This document shows, piece after piece, positions 35,788 through 43,268 of a stretch of DNA of 64,000 bases. Under the pieces are notes generated by a model. It was given only the letters and a program-made list of their open reading frames with translations, was not told the origin of the DNA and searched no databases. The DNA is from Paenibacillus bouchesdurhonensis (GTDB lineage Bacteria; Bacillota; Bacilli; Paenibacillales; Paenibacillaceae). The first letter of the stretch is position 1. Every line of letters begins with the position of its first letter. Location: positions 145,648-209,647 of the forward strand of contig NZ_LT732547.1 in NCBI RefSeq assembly GCF_900155685.1, in the 5' to 3' direction. Position numbers and translations under genes: made by a program.

Positions 35788-35856
35788 TCGTGTTTTGATA
35801 CCTTTATAAATTATGATGATTTTAAGGTCAAGTATCAAATGTATCTCAAAACACGA
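35788..35856. promoter_or_regulatory. Inverted repeat between YafY-type regulator and VOC gene
   Basis: TCGTGTTTTGATAC (35788-35801) and GTATCTCAAAACACGA (35841-35856) are inverted copies with two extra bases; a third partial half AAGTATCAAATG lies between. The intervening AT-rich DNA probably holds both divergent promoters, so looping or dimer-of-dimers binding by the regulator is plausible. Confidence 0.65.
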
Positions 35857-35876
35857 TATCGAAGGAGTTGGATCCC

Positions 35877-36326
35877 ATGAGTGCAACGCTAGAAGTGGCT
35901 ATTTTCTTATCCATGGACGGAAGAGCGAAAGAAGCCATCGATTTTTACAAAAAGCATTTTAATGCCGAGGAATTGCTGCTGGTGACCTATGAAGACATGG
36001 CCAAACTCGACAGCTCGTTCCAGCTTACGGACGCGAATAAGCATTATATCACTCACTCCGTCCTGTCCATTGGAAGAACAAAGATCATGATGGCAGAAGA
36101 TACAATGGATGCAACAGAAAAATACACCGTGGGCAACAACACCTCCTTGTGCATCCAAAGTGCGGATCTAGAGGAAATTGAGCATTTTTACGAGAGCTTG
36201 ACCACCGATGATCGAGTGAGAATTATCGTTCCATTATCCAGCAATGTGTTTAGCAAGGCGTATGGTATTGTTGAAGACCCGTTCGGGATTCAAATCCAGT
36301 TGATGTATGATGAGAGATTACGGTAA
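35877..36326 (+). CDS. VOC family protein (PhnB-like)
   Basis: A single PhnB-type VOC domain: VAIFLSMDGRAKEAIDFYKKHFNAEELL... ITHSVLSIGRTKIMMAEDT ... NNTSLCIQSADLEEIEHFYESL ... YGIVEDPFGIQIQLM. ATG 35877 is 9 nt from AAGGAG; the TTG at 35868 touches the SD. Divergent from the YafY-type regulator with a shared operator. The substrate is unknown. Confidence 0.85.
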   Translation: MSATLEVAIFLSMDGRAKEAIDFYKKHFNAEELLLVTYEDMAKLDSSFQLTDANKHYITHSVLSIGRTKIMMAEDTMDATEKYTVGNNTSLCIQSADLEEIEHFYESLTTDDRVRIIVPLSSNVFSKAYGIVEDPFGIQIQLMYDERLR

Positions 36327-36381
36327 AAATTTAGTTGATCAAAATTAATATTCAAAGTTCATGACCAATATGAACTGACGA

Positions 36382-36418
36382 GCATCACCTCAATTTCAAG
36401 AGGTGGTGCTTTTTTAAT
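36382..36418 (+). terminator. Terminator of VOC gene
   Basis: AGCATCACCTC pairs with GAGGTGGTGCT around AATTTCAA, followed by TTTTTT. Confidence 0.88.
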
Positions 36419-36436
36419 CTATAGAAAAAATTGATT

Positions 36437-36550
36437 ATGAATAGTCACTTATTGGAGGATTATGCAAGCACTGCCGAAGAGTTCTATAGTCTCGGAAGAT
36501 TCGTCATTGAATTTTGCAGAGATATGAAGCTCGCGCAGGTCGATCTATAG
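36437..36550 (+). CDS. Possible remnant or small ORF (37 aa)
   Basis: An open frame from ATG 36437, MNSHLLEDYASTAEEFYSLGRF..., with reasonable codons but no SD. It looks like a piece of a helical protein rather than a complete gene. The interval 36551-36714 shows only a partial palindrome near TTAATGATGATTAACATT. Confidence 0.2.
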   Translation: MNSHLLEDYASTAEEFYSLGRFVIEFCRDMKLAQVDL

Positions 36551-36714
36551 GAGCCGTAAGAGCTTACGCCACCTGTAGTTGTGTGAGACTCACATTAGGC
36601 TACAAGCAAATTAATGATGATTAACATTACGATTTTGTTTAATGTAAGCCAGCATCTTATTTAAATTGTTCGCCATTACGGTCACAGTGTTCACCTCTGA
36701 GGGGGATATTTTTC

Positions 36715-36753
36715 ATGGAAATTACATTCGACATTTTTTGGAAAATGTAATTT
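36715..36753 (+). promoter_or_regulatory. Mini-ORF with overlapping hairpin in NRPS operon leader
   Basis: GAGGGGG is placed 10 nt before ATG 36715, which opens an 11-codon frame (MEITFDIFWKM) ending at 36750. The same bases form a hairpin: AAATTACATT (36719-36728) with AATGTAATTT (36744-36753). A good SD on a short Trp/Phe-containing frame within a hairpin suggests a leader peptide/attenuator, but it could be chance. Confidence 0.35.
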
Positions 36754-36923
36754 GTGTAGCCGGCAGTAAGTAGGAAAAAATAACTATTTCCCACAAAATG
36801 CATCTATGGTATTATTTTAGGAAAATAGCTCAAATCCTGAGTATGCTTAGGTTTTTATTTACTTCTTGTACGTCGGCTGTTTTTTTGGAGCCTATGATTA
36901 TGCTATAAGTCAGGGGGTGAAAA

Positions 36924-37010
36924 ATGTCGTTTTATGTATTAAAAGACCGAATAGTCGGTCTTTTGGAGGATGGCAAATCCAGAGGGGTTCGAGGTGAGAC
37001 AAGAAGATGA
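36924..37010 (+). CDS. 28-codon leader ORF overlapping pabA
   Basis: AGGGGGTG lies 4 nt before ATG 36924. The frame ([20 protein letters not shown]...) ends with TGA at 37008-37010, overlapping the pabA ATG as ATGA, the classical arrangement for translational coupling. The perfect inverted repeat 36941-36964 is inside it, so translation of the small ORF would melt the hairpin. No family recognised. It may be a genuine micro-gene, a regulatory leader peptide, or incidental. Confidence 0.5.
   Translation: MSFYVLKDRIVGLLEDGKSRGVRGETRR
36941..36964 (+). promoter_or_regulatory. Palindrome ahead of pabA (operator or attenuator)
   Basis: AAAAGACCGA and TCGGTCTTTT form a perfect 10-bp inverted repeat around ATAG. 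Core GACCGA-N4-TCGGTC resembles TetR-family operators; as RNA it makes a stem ending in TTTT, a terminator shape. Confidence 0.6.
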
Positions 37011-37594
37011 TTGCGATGATTGATAATTTTGATTCATTTACGTACAACCTTGTTCAATATTTCATGGAACAAGAAGAAGAAGTGAAGGTATTTCGCAATG
37101 ATTCGATTACTATTCAAGGAATTGAAGCGCTGCATCCTGATTATATCGTTATTTCACCAGGGCCGTCCAATCCAAGCAATGCCGGGATCTCTATGGATGT
37201 CATCTCGCATTTTGCAGGGCGAGTACCAATTCTGGGCGTCTGCCTGGGACATCAGGCCATTGGACAGGCCTTCGGAGCTAAGGTTGTCCCGGCTGGGCAT
37301 TTAATGCATGGGAAGACATCTGATATTACGCATGATGGCCGGACGCTATTCCGCAATTTGCCAACACCTTTAACAGTGGCCAGATATCATTCGCTAATTG
37401 TTGATCCGGATATACCGGATGATCTTGAGGTTACCGCTTGGTCACCTGAGGGCGAAATAATGGGTTTGAGGCATAGAGAGTTTGCGGTAGAGGGAGTGCA
37501 ATTTCACCCAGAATCAATAATAACCCCCTTCGGTAAAGAGATCATCGCCAATTTCTTAAGTTATTACGCTATGCATAGTCATAGGGTCAGCTGA
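37007..37594 (+). CDS. pabA: Aminodeoxychorismate synthase component II (glutamine amidotransferase)
   Basis: Supplies ammonia from glutamine to PabB for making 4-amino-4-deoxychorismate, the precursor of 4-aminobenzoate. Class I GATase motifs are present: [24 protein letters not shown] (oxyanion region), [16 protein letters not shown] with the nucleophilic Cys (about 79), and VQFHPESI with catalytic His/Glu. 195 residues is usual. TrpG is an alternative, but the neighbour is a PabB-type enzyme. It is the first large gene of a plus-strand operon that continues into NRPS genes; its ATG overlaps the stop of a 28-codon leader ORF. Confidence 0.9.
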   Translation: MIAMIDNFDSFTYNLVQYFMEQEEEVKVFRNDSITIQGIEALHPDYIVISPGPSNPSNAGISMDVISHFAGRVPILGVCLGHQAIGQAFGAKVVPAGHLMHGKTSDITHDGRTLFRNLPTPLTVARYHSLIVDPDIPDDLEVTAWSPEGEIMGLRHREFAVEGVQFHPESIITPFGKEIIANFLSYYAMHSHRVS

Positions 37595-37639
37595 ATAAGG
37601 CGTCCCGTTAATTTACTAATCAATAAGGGAGGTTTCTGG

Positions 37640-39442
37640 GTGGCGAACTTGGATTCTGGGCCTTTTATTTTAATGGATTTCATGGACGAGCATCAGGAGA
37701 TGCAACGTCGTGTGTTTACCGATCCTGTAGAGATTATGGAAGCAGTTCATGTGAGTGAAGTCAGGCCAGTGCTGCAAAGGGTACAGGATGCCGTAGACCA
37801 AGGCTATTACGCTGTTGGATACGTATCCTATGAAGCTGCGCCGGCATTTGATTCTGCGTTTCAAGTTCATTCCGATGTCGTAATGCCTCTCGTTTGGTTC
37901 GGAATCTTTCGTGGATATGAACCGGAAATGAGAGCAGCTGAAGCAGCTGAGGCCAACGGGAGTTACCATATATCGGAATGGACGCCGACAACGAGTGAAG
38001 ATACCTACCATGAATGTATTCATCAAATTCGGGAGTCTATCGCCAAAGGGGATACATATCAAGTTAATTACACCATGCGATTGCGTGCGCAATTTGCCGG
38101 AGATACATATGCCTACTATAAACGATTGTGCGATGCGCAGCAGGCCCGTTACTCTGCAATGCTGCATCTAGGCGATTTCAGTATACTGAGCGCTTCGCCG
38201 GAGTTGTTCTTCAGAAAGAGCAAGGGCATCATCAGCACCCGACCTATGAAAGGAACGGTCAAGCGGGGCTTGTGGCTAGAAGAGGATGAGCGTCTGGCCC
38301 AATGGCTTAGGCAATCCGTGAAAAATCAGGCCGAGAACGTCATGATTACCGATCTTTTGCGTAATGATCTAGGAATCATTGCTGAGCCAGGAACAGTTCA
38401 GGTGCCAAACCTTTTTGATGTTGAAAAATACTTTACGCTGTTTCAGATGACCTCTACGGTTACAGCGATTCCCAAGGCAGATGTCGGCATGGAAGAAATC
38501 TTCTCCGCTCTGTTTCCCTGCGGTTCCATCACGGGTGCTCCCAAGATCAGCACGATGGGGCTGATTCAACAGCTTGAAAATTCCCCAAGGGAGATATATT
38601 GCGGAGCCATTGGCATGTTGAGCCCGGACGGATCGGCGGTGTTTAATGTCGCCATACGTACCGTATGGATAGACCACCGAAGCGGCCAGGCGGAATATGG
38701 CGTTGGCGGCGGCATTACCTGGGATTCCACCGCAGCGGACGAGTATGCGGAAGCAAAGACGAAGGCGCTGCTTCTTACGGAGCAGAGACCTAAATTTGAA
38801 TTGCTGGAATCATTCCGTCTAGAGAACGGACAATACACGCTGCTTGAGGAGCATTTGGAACGGATCCGTAAATCGGCTGCATATTTTGATTACTGCTGCG
38901 ATATAGAGGAAATTCGACGCATTCTTGAGGAACATGCCGTCATACATAACAAGGAACTTCGAAAAGCTAGGCTCCTCTTGTCTGCGGATGGCAGCATAAC
39001 CGTGCAAAGTGAACCGATTTCCGAGATTTCGCACCCGCTGAACGTTGTTCTTGCGAGCGAATCTATCGATTCAAAGCATCGGTTTCTTTATCACAAGACA
39101 ACATACCGACAGATATATGAGCAACATGCCCGGCACAAGGGCGAAGCATTTGATGTTCTGCTCTGGAATGAGAAGGGCGAGCTTACGGAATTTACGATGG
39201 GGAATGTCGTGGTGGAGATGGATGGCTGCCGATATACACCACCCCGGGAGAGCGGCCTTTTGGCAGGAATATTTCGCAGCAAGCTTCTACAAGAAGGCAG
39301 ACTGGAGGAGCGAAGGCTCACTCTTGACGATATTAAGGAAGCGACCCAGGTCTGGCTCATCAACAGTGTAAGAGGATGGGTTCCTGTGGAAATTACGCAA
39401 AAGAGTCTGGACGATGTACTACACAAATTAATGGTTTATTAG
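37640..39442 (+). CDS. pabB: PabB-PabC fusion (ADC synthase I + ADC lyase)
   Basis: A 600-residue bifunctional enzyme converting chorismate to 4-aminobenzoate with PabA. The N-terminal ~390 residues are chorismate-binding: GDTYQVNYTMRLR, SASPELFFRKSKGIISTRPMKGTVKRG with the Lys of the PabB-specific PxKGT motif (anthranilate synthases have Ala there), ITDLLRNDLGIIAEPG, PCGSITGAPKISTM and the GVGGGITWDS end. From about residue 395 follows an aminotransferase class IV (PabC) fold: YHKTTYRQIYEQ with the PLP-binding Lys, GELTEFTMGNVVVE and GLLAGIFRSKLL. GTG start with GGGAGG 7 nt upstream. It sits 45 bp after pabA and 13 bp before the NRPS loading gene, which strongly ties PABA supply to the peptide. 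Confidence 0.92.
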   Translation: MANLDSGPFILMDFMDEHQEMQRRVFTDPVEIMEAVHVSEVRPVLQRVQDAVDQGYYAVGYVSYEAAPAFDSAFQVHSDVVMPLVWFGIFRGYEPEMRAAEAAEANGSYHISEWTPTTSEDTYHECIHQIRESIAKGDTYQVNYTMRLRAQFAGDTYAYYKRLCDAQQARYSAMLHLGDFSILSASPELFFRKSKGIISTRPMKGTVKRGLWLEEDERLAQWLRQSVKNQAENVMITDLLRNDLGIIAEPGTVQVPNLFDVEKYFTLFQMTSTVTAIPKADVGMEEIFSALFPCGSITGAPKISTMGLIQQLENSPREIYCGAIGMLSPDGSAVFNVAIRTVWIDHRSGQAEYGVGGGITWDSTAADEYAEAKTKALLLTEQRPKFELLESFRLENGQYTLLEEHLERIRKSAAYFDYCCDIEEIRRILEEHAVIHNKELRKARLLLSADGSITVQSEPISEISHPLNVVLASESIDSKHRFLYHKTTYRQIYEQHARHKGEAFDVLLWNEKGELTEFTMGNVVVEMDGCRYTPPRESGLLAGIFRSKLLQEGRLEERRLTLDDIKEATQVWLINSVRGWVPVEITQKSLDDVLHKLMVY

Positions 39443-39455
39443 TGAGGGGGAAGTT

Positions 39456-42400
39456 GTGTTCATGGCGATTCAAGCCGACCTGAAACATCGTATCCAACAG
39501 CTTTGCCGGATGGAGGATATTACGTTTGAACTCGTAAAAGGAACATGGCCTCATATAGAAAAGCCGAAGGCTACTGCCTCTGCTTCGGAGCTATTAAATC
39601 GGCAGCAGCATTTTCAATATCACGCCGCCCCTGCATTTAAGAGGGACTACAATCGGCAGTCGAACGAAACGAAGGAGGCCCTCATCGCGGGTACCCCGCT
39701 TCATTGGGAGGGGGAGCCGACAACGCTGGTTGAGGCGTTTCATAGAACCTTAAAGACAAGCGGTAACAAGAAGCTGCACATACATTTGCAAGACGGGACG
39801 ATAAGGTGCTTGACCTATAACGAACTGAATCAACTGGCCAGTCGGATTCTTCAGGGATTAAGGGAGCACGGATTGAAACCGGGGGATGCGGTGCTGCTTC
39901 AAGTGGAACAGATCGATCGATTTATCGCCTTGTTCTGGGCTTGCATCCTGGGCGGGCTACTGCCTGCCCCGTTAAAACCTTCATTGAGCCAGGCTCCGGA
40001 ACACGCGGAGCATAAGAAAGTTGAGCAAGTGTGGGAGGTGCTCGATCGTCCGCTGGTTGTGTGCGATCCATGGTTGGAGACACGTGACCCAGGGGTGGAT
40101 CATCCATCGGTCATTCTTCGTGAAGGACGCATGGTTACTGTGGACGAGCTGCTCCAGCTTCAGCAGCAAGCAGAGCCCCAGCATTATGCCCCTGCTCCAG
40201 AGGATGGAGCACTGTATTTGTTTACCTCCGGCACAACCGGCATTCCCAAATGCGTCCGCTATCGTCATACGCACGTATTGGCTAATATTATCGGCATTCA
40301 ACAGCATCTTGGGCTGTCCGGCGAAGGCGGAGAGGTGACACTGAACTGGATGCCGCTCTATCATGCTGGCGGGCTGCTGACGAACCATGTCCTTGGAGTC
40401 GTGCTGGGCAGTGAGCAAGTGCTTCGGCCAGTTGAGCAATTTCTTAATAATCCAAGCACATGGCTTGCCGATATCGATGCCTATCGTGTCACGTTTACAT
40501 GGGCCCCCAATTTTGCATATGTACATATCAATCAAATGGATGAGACGCTTGAGCAAGGAACCTGGGATCTCGGGTCTCTTCGGATCATCTTGAATGTCGG
40601 CCAGCCTATTTCGGCGGAGACGGCGAAAGCTTTTCTAAGGCGCTTGGCTCCGTATGGCCTTTCCCCGAACTGTATAGTACCTGCATACGGAATGACCGAG
40701 TTTTCCGGCAGTCTTTGCTTCAATCGGCGGTTCAGCTTGCAAACCGAGAGCGGAGTTCAGTATGTTTTGAAGGATTCACTAGGCAATGAGCTTAGCTTTC
40801 TGGAGGAAGGAGCATCGCCGGACTGCGCCGCATTTACCGAAGTCGGAGAGGTGGTTCCGGGAATTCGTCTTCGTATCGTGGATGAGGATAACCGAATCAT
40901 GCCGGAAGCCTGCATTGGAAAAGTTCAAGTCCAGGGCTCGTCCATTGTGGATGGATATTATAAAAATGTGGCGGCAACCTCAACCGCATTTCCCGAAGCA
41001 GGCTGGCTGGATACGGGGGATCTTGGCTTTATTCGCGAGGGGAGATTGACGCTAACCGGCCGGGAAAAGGATCTACTCATCATGAATGCCAAAAACGTCT
41101 ACAACTTTGAAGTGGAATCCGTCATGGCCCAAGCCTATGGGGTGGATCCGGCTTATGCAGCAGCTGCTGGCATCTCGGGCGGCGAAGCCGGTAACGACGA
41201 TCTGCTGCTATTCTTTTCTCCACCGGATGAGGATATAACGCTCAGTGTACTCATTGTACAAGAATTGAGAGGTCTTATAACCAGGTATTTCGGTGTCAAT
41301 CCCCGCTATATTGTTCCTGTAAGCAGAACACAATTTCCACGCACTCCAACTGGCAAAATTCAAAGATTGCATCTGGTCAATGATCTCCTGAGCGGACAAT
41401 TTGATTCCATATTAGAGACGGTCGAGAACAGGCTTCAGAGCCGTTTGGAACTTGAACGGCAGCTGTCCGGTCTCTTACCGGACAGTGTTCCCAATCATCA
41501 TCCGCAGCAGGAAGAGCAGGAGCCGCAAGCCTTAATGGTGTACTATTCATCGCCTCGTATGGATATTAGCGAAGCCGCACTGTACGCAGATCTGCGCGAC
41601 AGTTTGAACGGATGGCCGGATAGCTTTGAACGGGTCGAAATAATCAGGCAATTTGCCGAGCCCGCGGTGGGTTCAGCAGTCTCGGAAGAAGATGAAGAAC
41701 GGCAGCTTTTTCTCTCGCAATGCTTCCAACAACTGTTGGGGCGGTCGCGAATTTCGCAATATGATGACTTTTTCCAGCTTGGCGGAGATTCCTTGCGGAT
41801 GGTCAAATTGCTGACGATGATTGCTTCCCGATATCGTTACAGCATTCCGCTCCGGCAATTTTTCGACCAACCGACGATCGGCGGTCTGCTGCAGGCGCTG
41901 CGGCACGCTGAATCAGAAGCGGCTCCTTCCACGCTGACTTGGTGGAAGCCGGATTCTGATAACAGGCATAAAGCACGCCTCCCTCTGACACTAAAGCAGA
42001 AGAGTCAATGGATTCTGCATATACTAGCTCCTCAAAGCGCTTTTTACACCAATACATTTACCCTTCGATTTCAGGGGGACTGCGACCCGGTCAAGCTGGA
42101 GGATAGCCTCCAAGTACTGATGCAAAGGCATGAGGCGCTGCGCCTTCAATTTACGGTAGAAGAAGGAGAGCCTTTTCAATATATTGCTGCTTCTGCTGTC
42201 TTGCCAGTCCGGGAAATCGACTTGAGGGATATGGAGCCAACGGCACGATCGGCAGCGGAGCACGAATTAATCCATCAGGAAGCCAATCGGCGCTTTGATC
42301 TGCTGAATGAGCCCTGCCTTCGTCTGCTAATGATTGTATGCAGTGAGCAGGAGCATGTCCTAGTCGTATCGATGCATCATATTATGTCTGACGGATGGTC

Positions 42401-43268
42401 ATCGAATCTGTTTGCAAGTGAGCTTTTGCATATCTATGAGCGGCAATTATGCGGACAGGAGCCGAATCTTCCGCCGCTGCCGGCATCTTATTCGGATTAC
42501 GTCCTCTGGCAATGTTCACTAGAACAGGATCGTTCCTCACAGCTGTGGAGCAAGGCCGAATATTGGAACCAATCGCTGAGCGAACCGCTCCCGATGATTG
42601 AAGTGCCGGGCGACTATTCTCGCCAAGCGGACAAATCGTATAGAGGAAGAACGGCCAAGCTTATCATCGATGAGCACCTGACAGAGCTTGTGCGGGAGAC
42701 GGGCCGCCGTTCAGGAGTCACTTTGTTTATGCTTCTGTTTGCGGTTTATTCTTATATGATTCATCGATTTACAAGACAAAATGTGATCCCGATCGGCACT
42801 GTGATGGCGAACCGTACCCTGCCTGAGACGGAGGGGATGATCGGCTTCCTAGCCAATACCGTCGTTCTATGCGTTCAGTTCGATGAGCAGATGACCTTCG
42901 GTGAATTGCTAGAGCAGGTTAAGGAGACTGTATTGGACGGCTGCCAGCACCAGGAGGTGCCTTTCGAGATGGTACTGCCTGTACTGAAGGAAAGGAATGC
43001 GGTGGCTCAGGGGAATTCATCCTTATTCCAGGTGATGTTTACGCTGCAGAATGAGTTCACCCACCGCTATCAAGTGGAAGACACGGAAGTAAGCTTGGGC
43101 ATCGAGGCGGGAGACACGGCCAAATATGACCTTATTTTGCATGTATATGAGCAGCCGGGCCATTTGGAGATCCGGTTGGAATACAGCACCGATTTATATA
43201 CCGGGGAAACGGCCGAACGTTTTCTTGAATTTTACAAAACGATATTAGAAGGGGTTGTCGAACATTAA
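39456..43268 (+). CDS. NRPS loading module: acyl/aryl ligase - T - C
   Basis: 1,270 residues. An AMP-forming ligase (about 70-660) carries LYLFTSGTTGIPKCVRYRHTH, LNWMPLYHAGGLL, YGMTEFSG, GWLDTGDLGFIREGRLTLTGREKDLLIMNAKN; it resembles the AL/FAAL-like loading domains of PksJ-type synthases rather than an amino-acid A domain. Then a carrier domain with FFQLGGDSLRMV (phosphopantetheine Ser about 778) and a condensation domain (from about 840) with HHIMSDGWS. GTG 39456 has GAGGGGG 5 nt upstream. It should activate a carboxylic acid starter, most simply 4-aminobenzoate given pabA/pabBC directly upstream; a fatty acid is the alternative. It ends directly after the C domain, where the A domain continues in another frame. 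Confidence 0.85.
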   Translation: MFMAIQADLKHRIQQLCRMEDITFELVKGTWPHIEKPKATASASELLNRQQHFQYHAAPAFKRDYNRQSNETKEALIAGTPLHWEGEPTTLVEAFHRTLKTSGNKKLHIHLQDGTIRCLTYNELNQLASRILQGLREHGLKPGDAVLLQVEQIDRFIALFWACILGGLLPAPLKPSLSQAPEHAEHKKVEQVWEVLDRPLVVCDPWLETRDPGVDHPSVILREGRMVTVDELLQLQQQAEPQHYAPAPEDGALYLFTSGTTGIPKCVRYRHTHVLANIIGIQQHLGLSGEGGEVTLNWMPLYHAGGLLTNHVLGVVLGSEQVLRPVEQFLNNPSTWLADIDAYRVTFTWAPNFAYVHINQMDETLEQGTWDLGSLRIILNVGQPISAETAKAFLRRLAPYGLSPNCIVPAYGMTEFSGSLCFNRRFSLQTESGVQYVLKDSLGNELSFLEEGASPDCAAFTEVGEVVPGIRLRIVDEDNRIMPEACIGKVQVQGSSIVDGYYKNVAATSTAFPEAGWLDTGDLGFIREGRLTLTGREKDLLIMNAKNVYNFEVESVMAQAYGVDPAYAAAAGISGGEAGNDDLLLFFSPPDEDITLSVLIVQELRGLITRYFGVNPRYIVPVSRTQFPRTPTGKIQRLHLVNDLLSGQFDSILETVENRLQSRLELERQLSGLLPDSVPNHHPQQEEQEPQALMVYYSSPRMDISEAALYADLRDSLNGWPDSFERVEIIRQFAEPAVGSAVSEEDEERQLFLSQCFQQLLGRSRISQYDDFFQLGGDSLRMVKLLTMIASRYRYSIPLRQFFDQPTIGGLLQALRHAESEAAPSTLTWWKPDSDNRHKARLPLTLKQKSQWILHILAPQSAFYTNTFTLRFQGDCDPVKLEDSLQVLMQRHEALRLQFTVEEGEPFQYIAASAVLPVREIDLRDMEPTARSAAEHELIHQEANRRFDLLNEPCLRLLMIVCSEQEHVLVVSMHHIMSDGWSSNLFASELLHIYERQLCGQEPNLPPLPASYSDYVLWQCSLEQDRSSQLWSKAEYWNQSLSEPLPMIEVPGDYSRQADKSYRGRTAKLIIDEHLTELVRETGRRSGVTLFMLLFAVYSYMIHRFTRQNVIPIGTVMANRTLPETEGMIGFLANTVVLCVQFDEQMTFGELLEQVKETVLDGCQHQEVPFEMVLPVLKERNAVAQGNSSLFQVMFTLQNEFTHRYQVEDTEVSLGIEAGDTAKYDLILHVYEQPGHLEIRLEYSTDLYTGETAERFLEFYKTILEGVVEH

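Noticed and set aside
37007..39442. trpG-trpE (anthranilate synthase) assignment
   Set aside because: The large subunit has PMKGT (Lys) of PabB instead of PIAGT of TrpE, and is fused to a PabC-type lyase.
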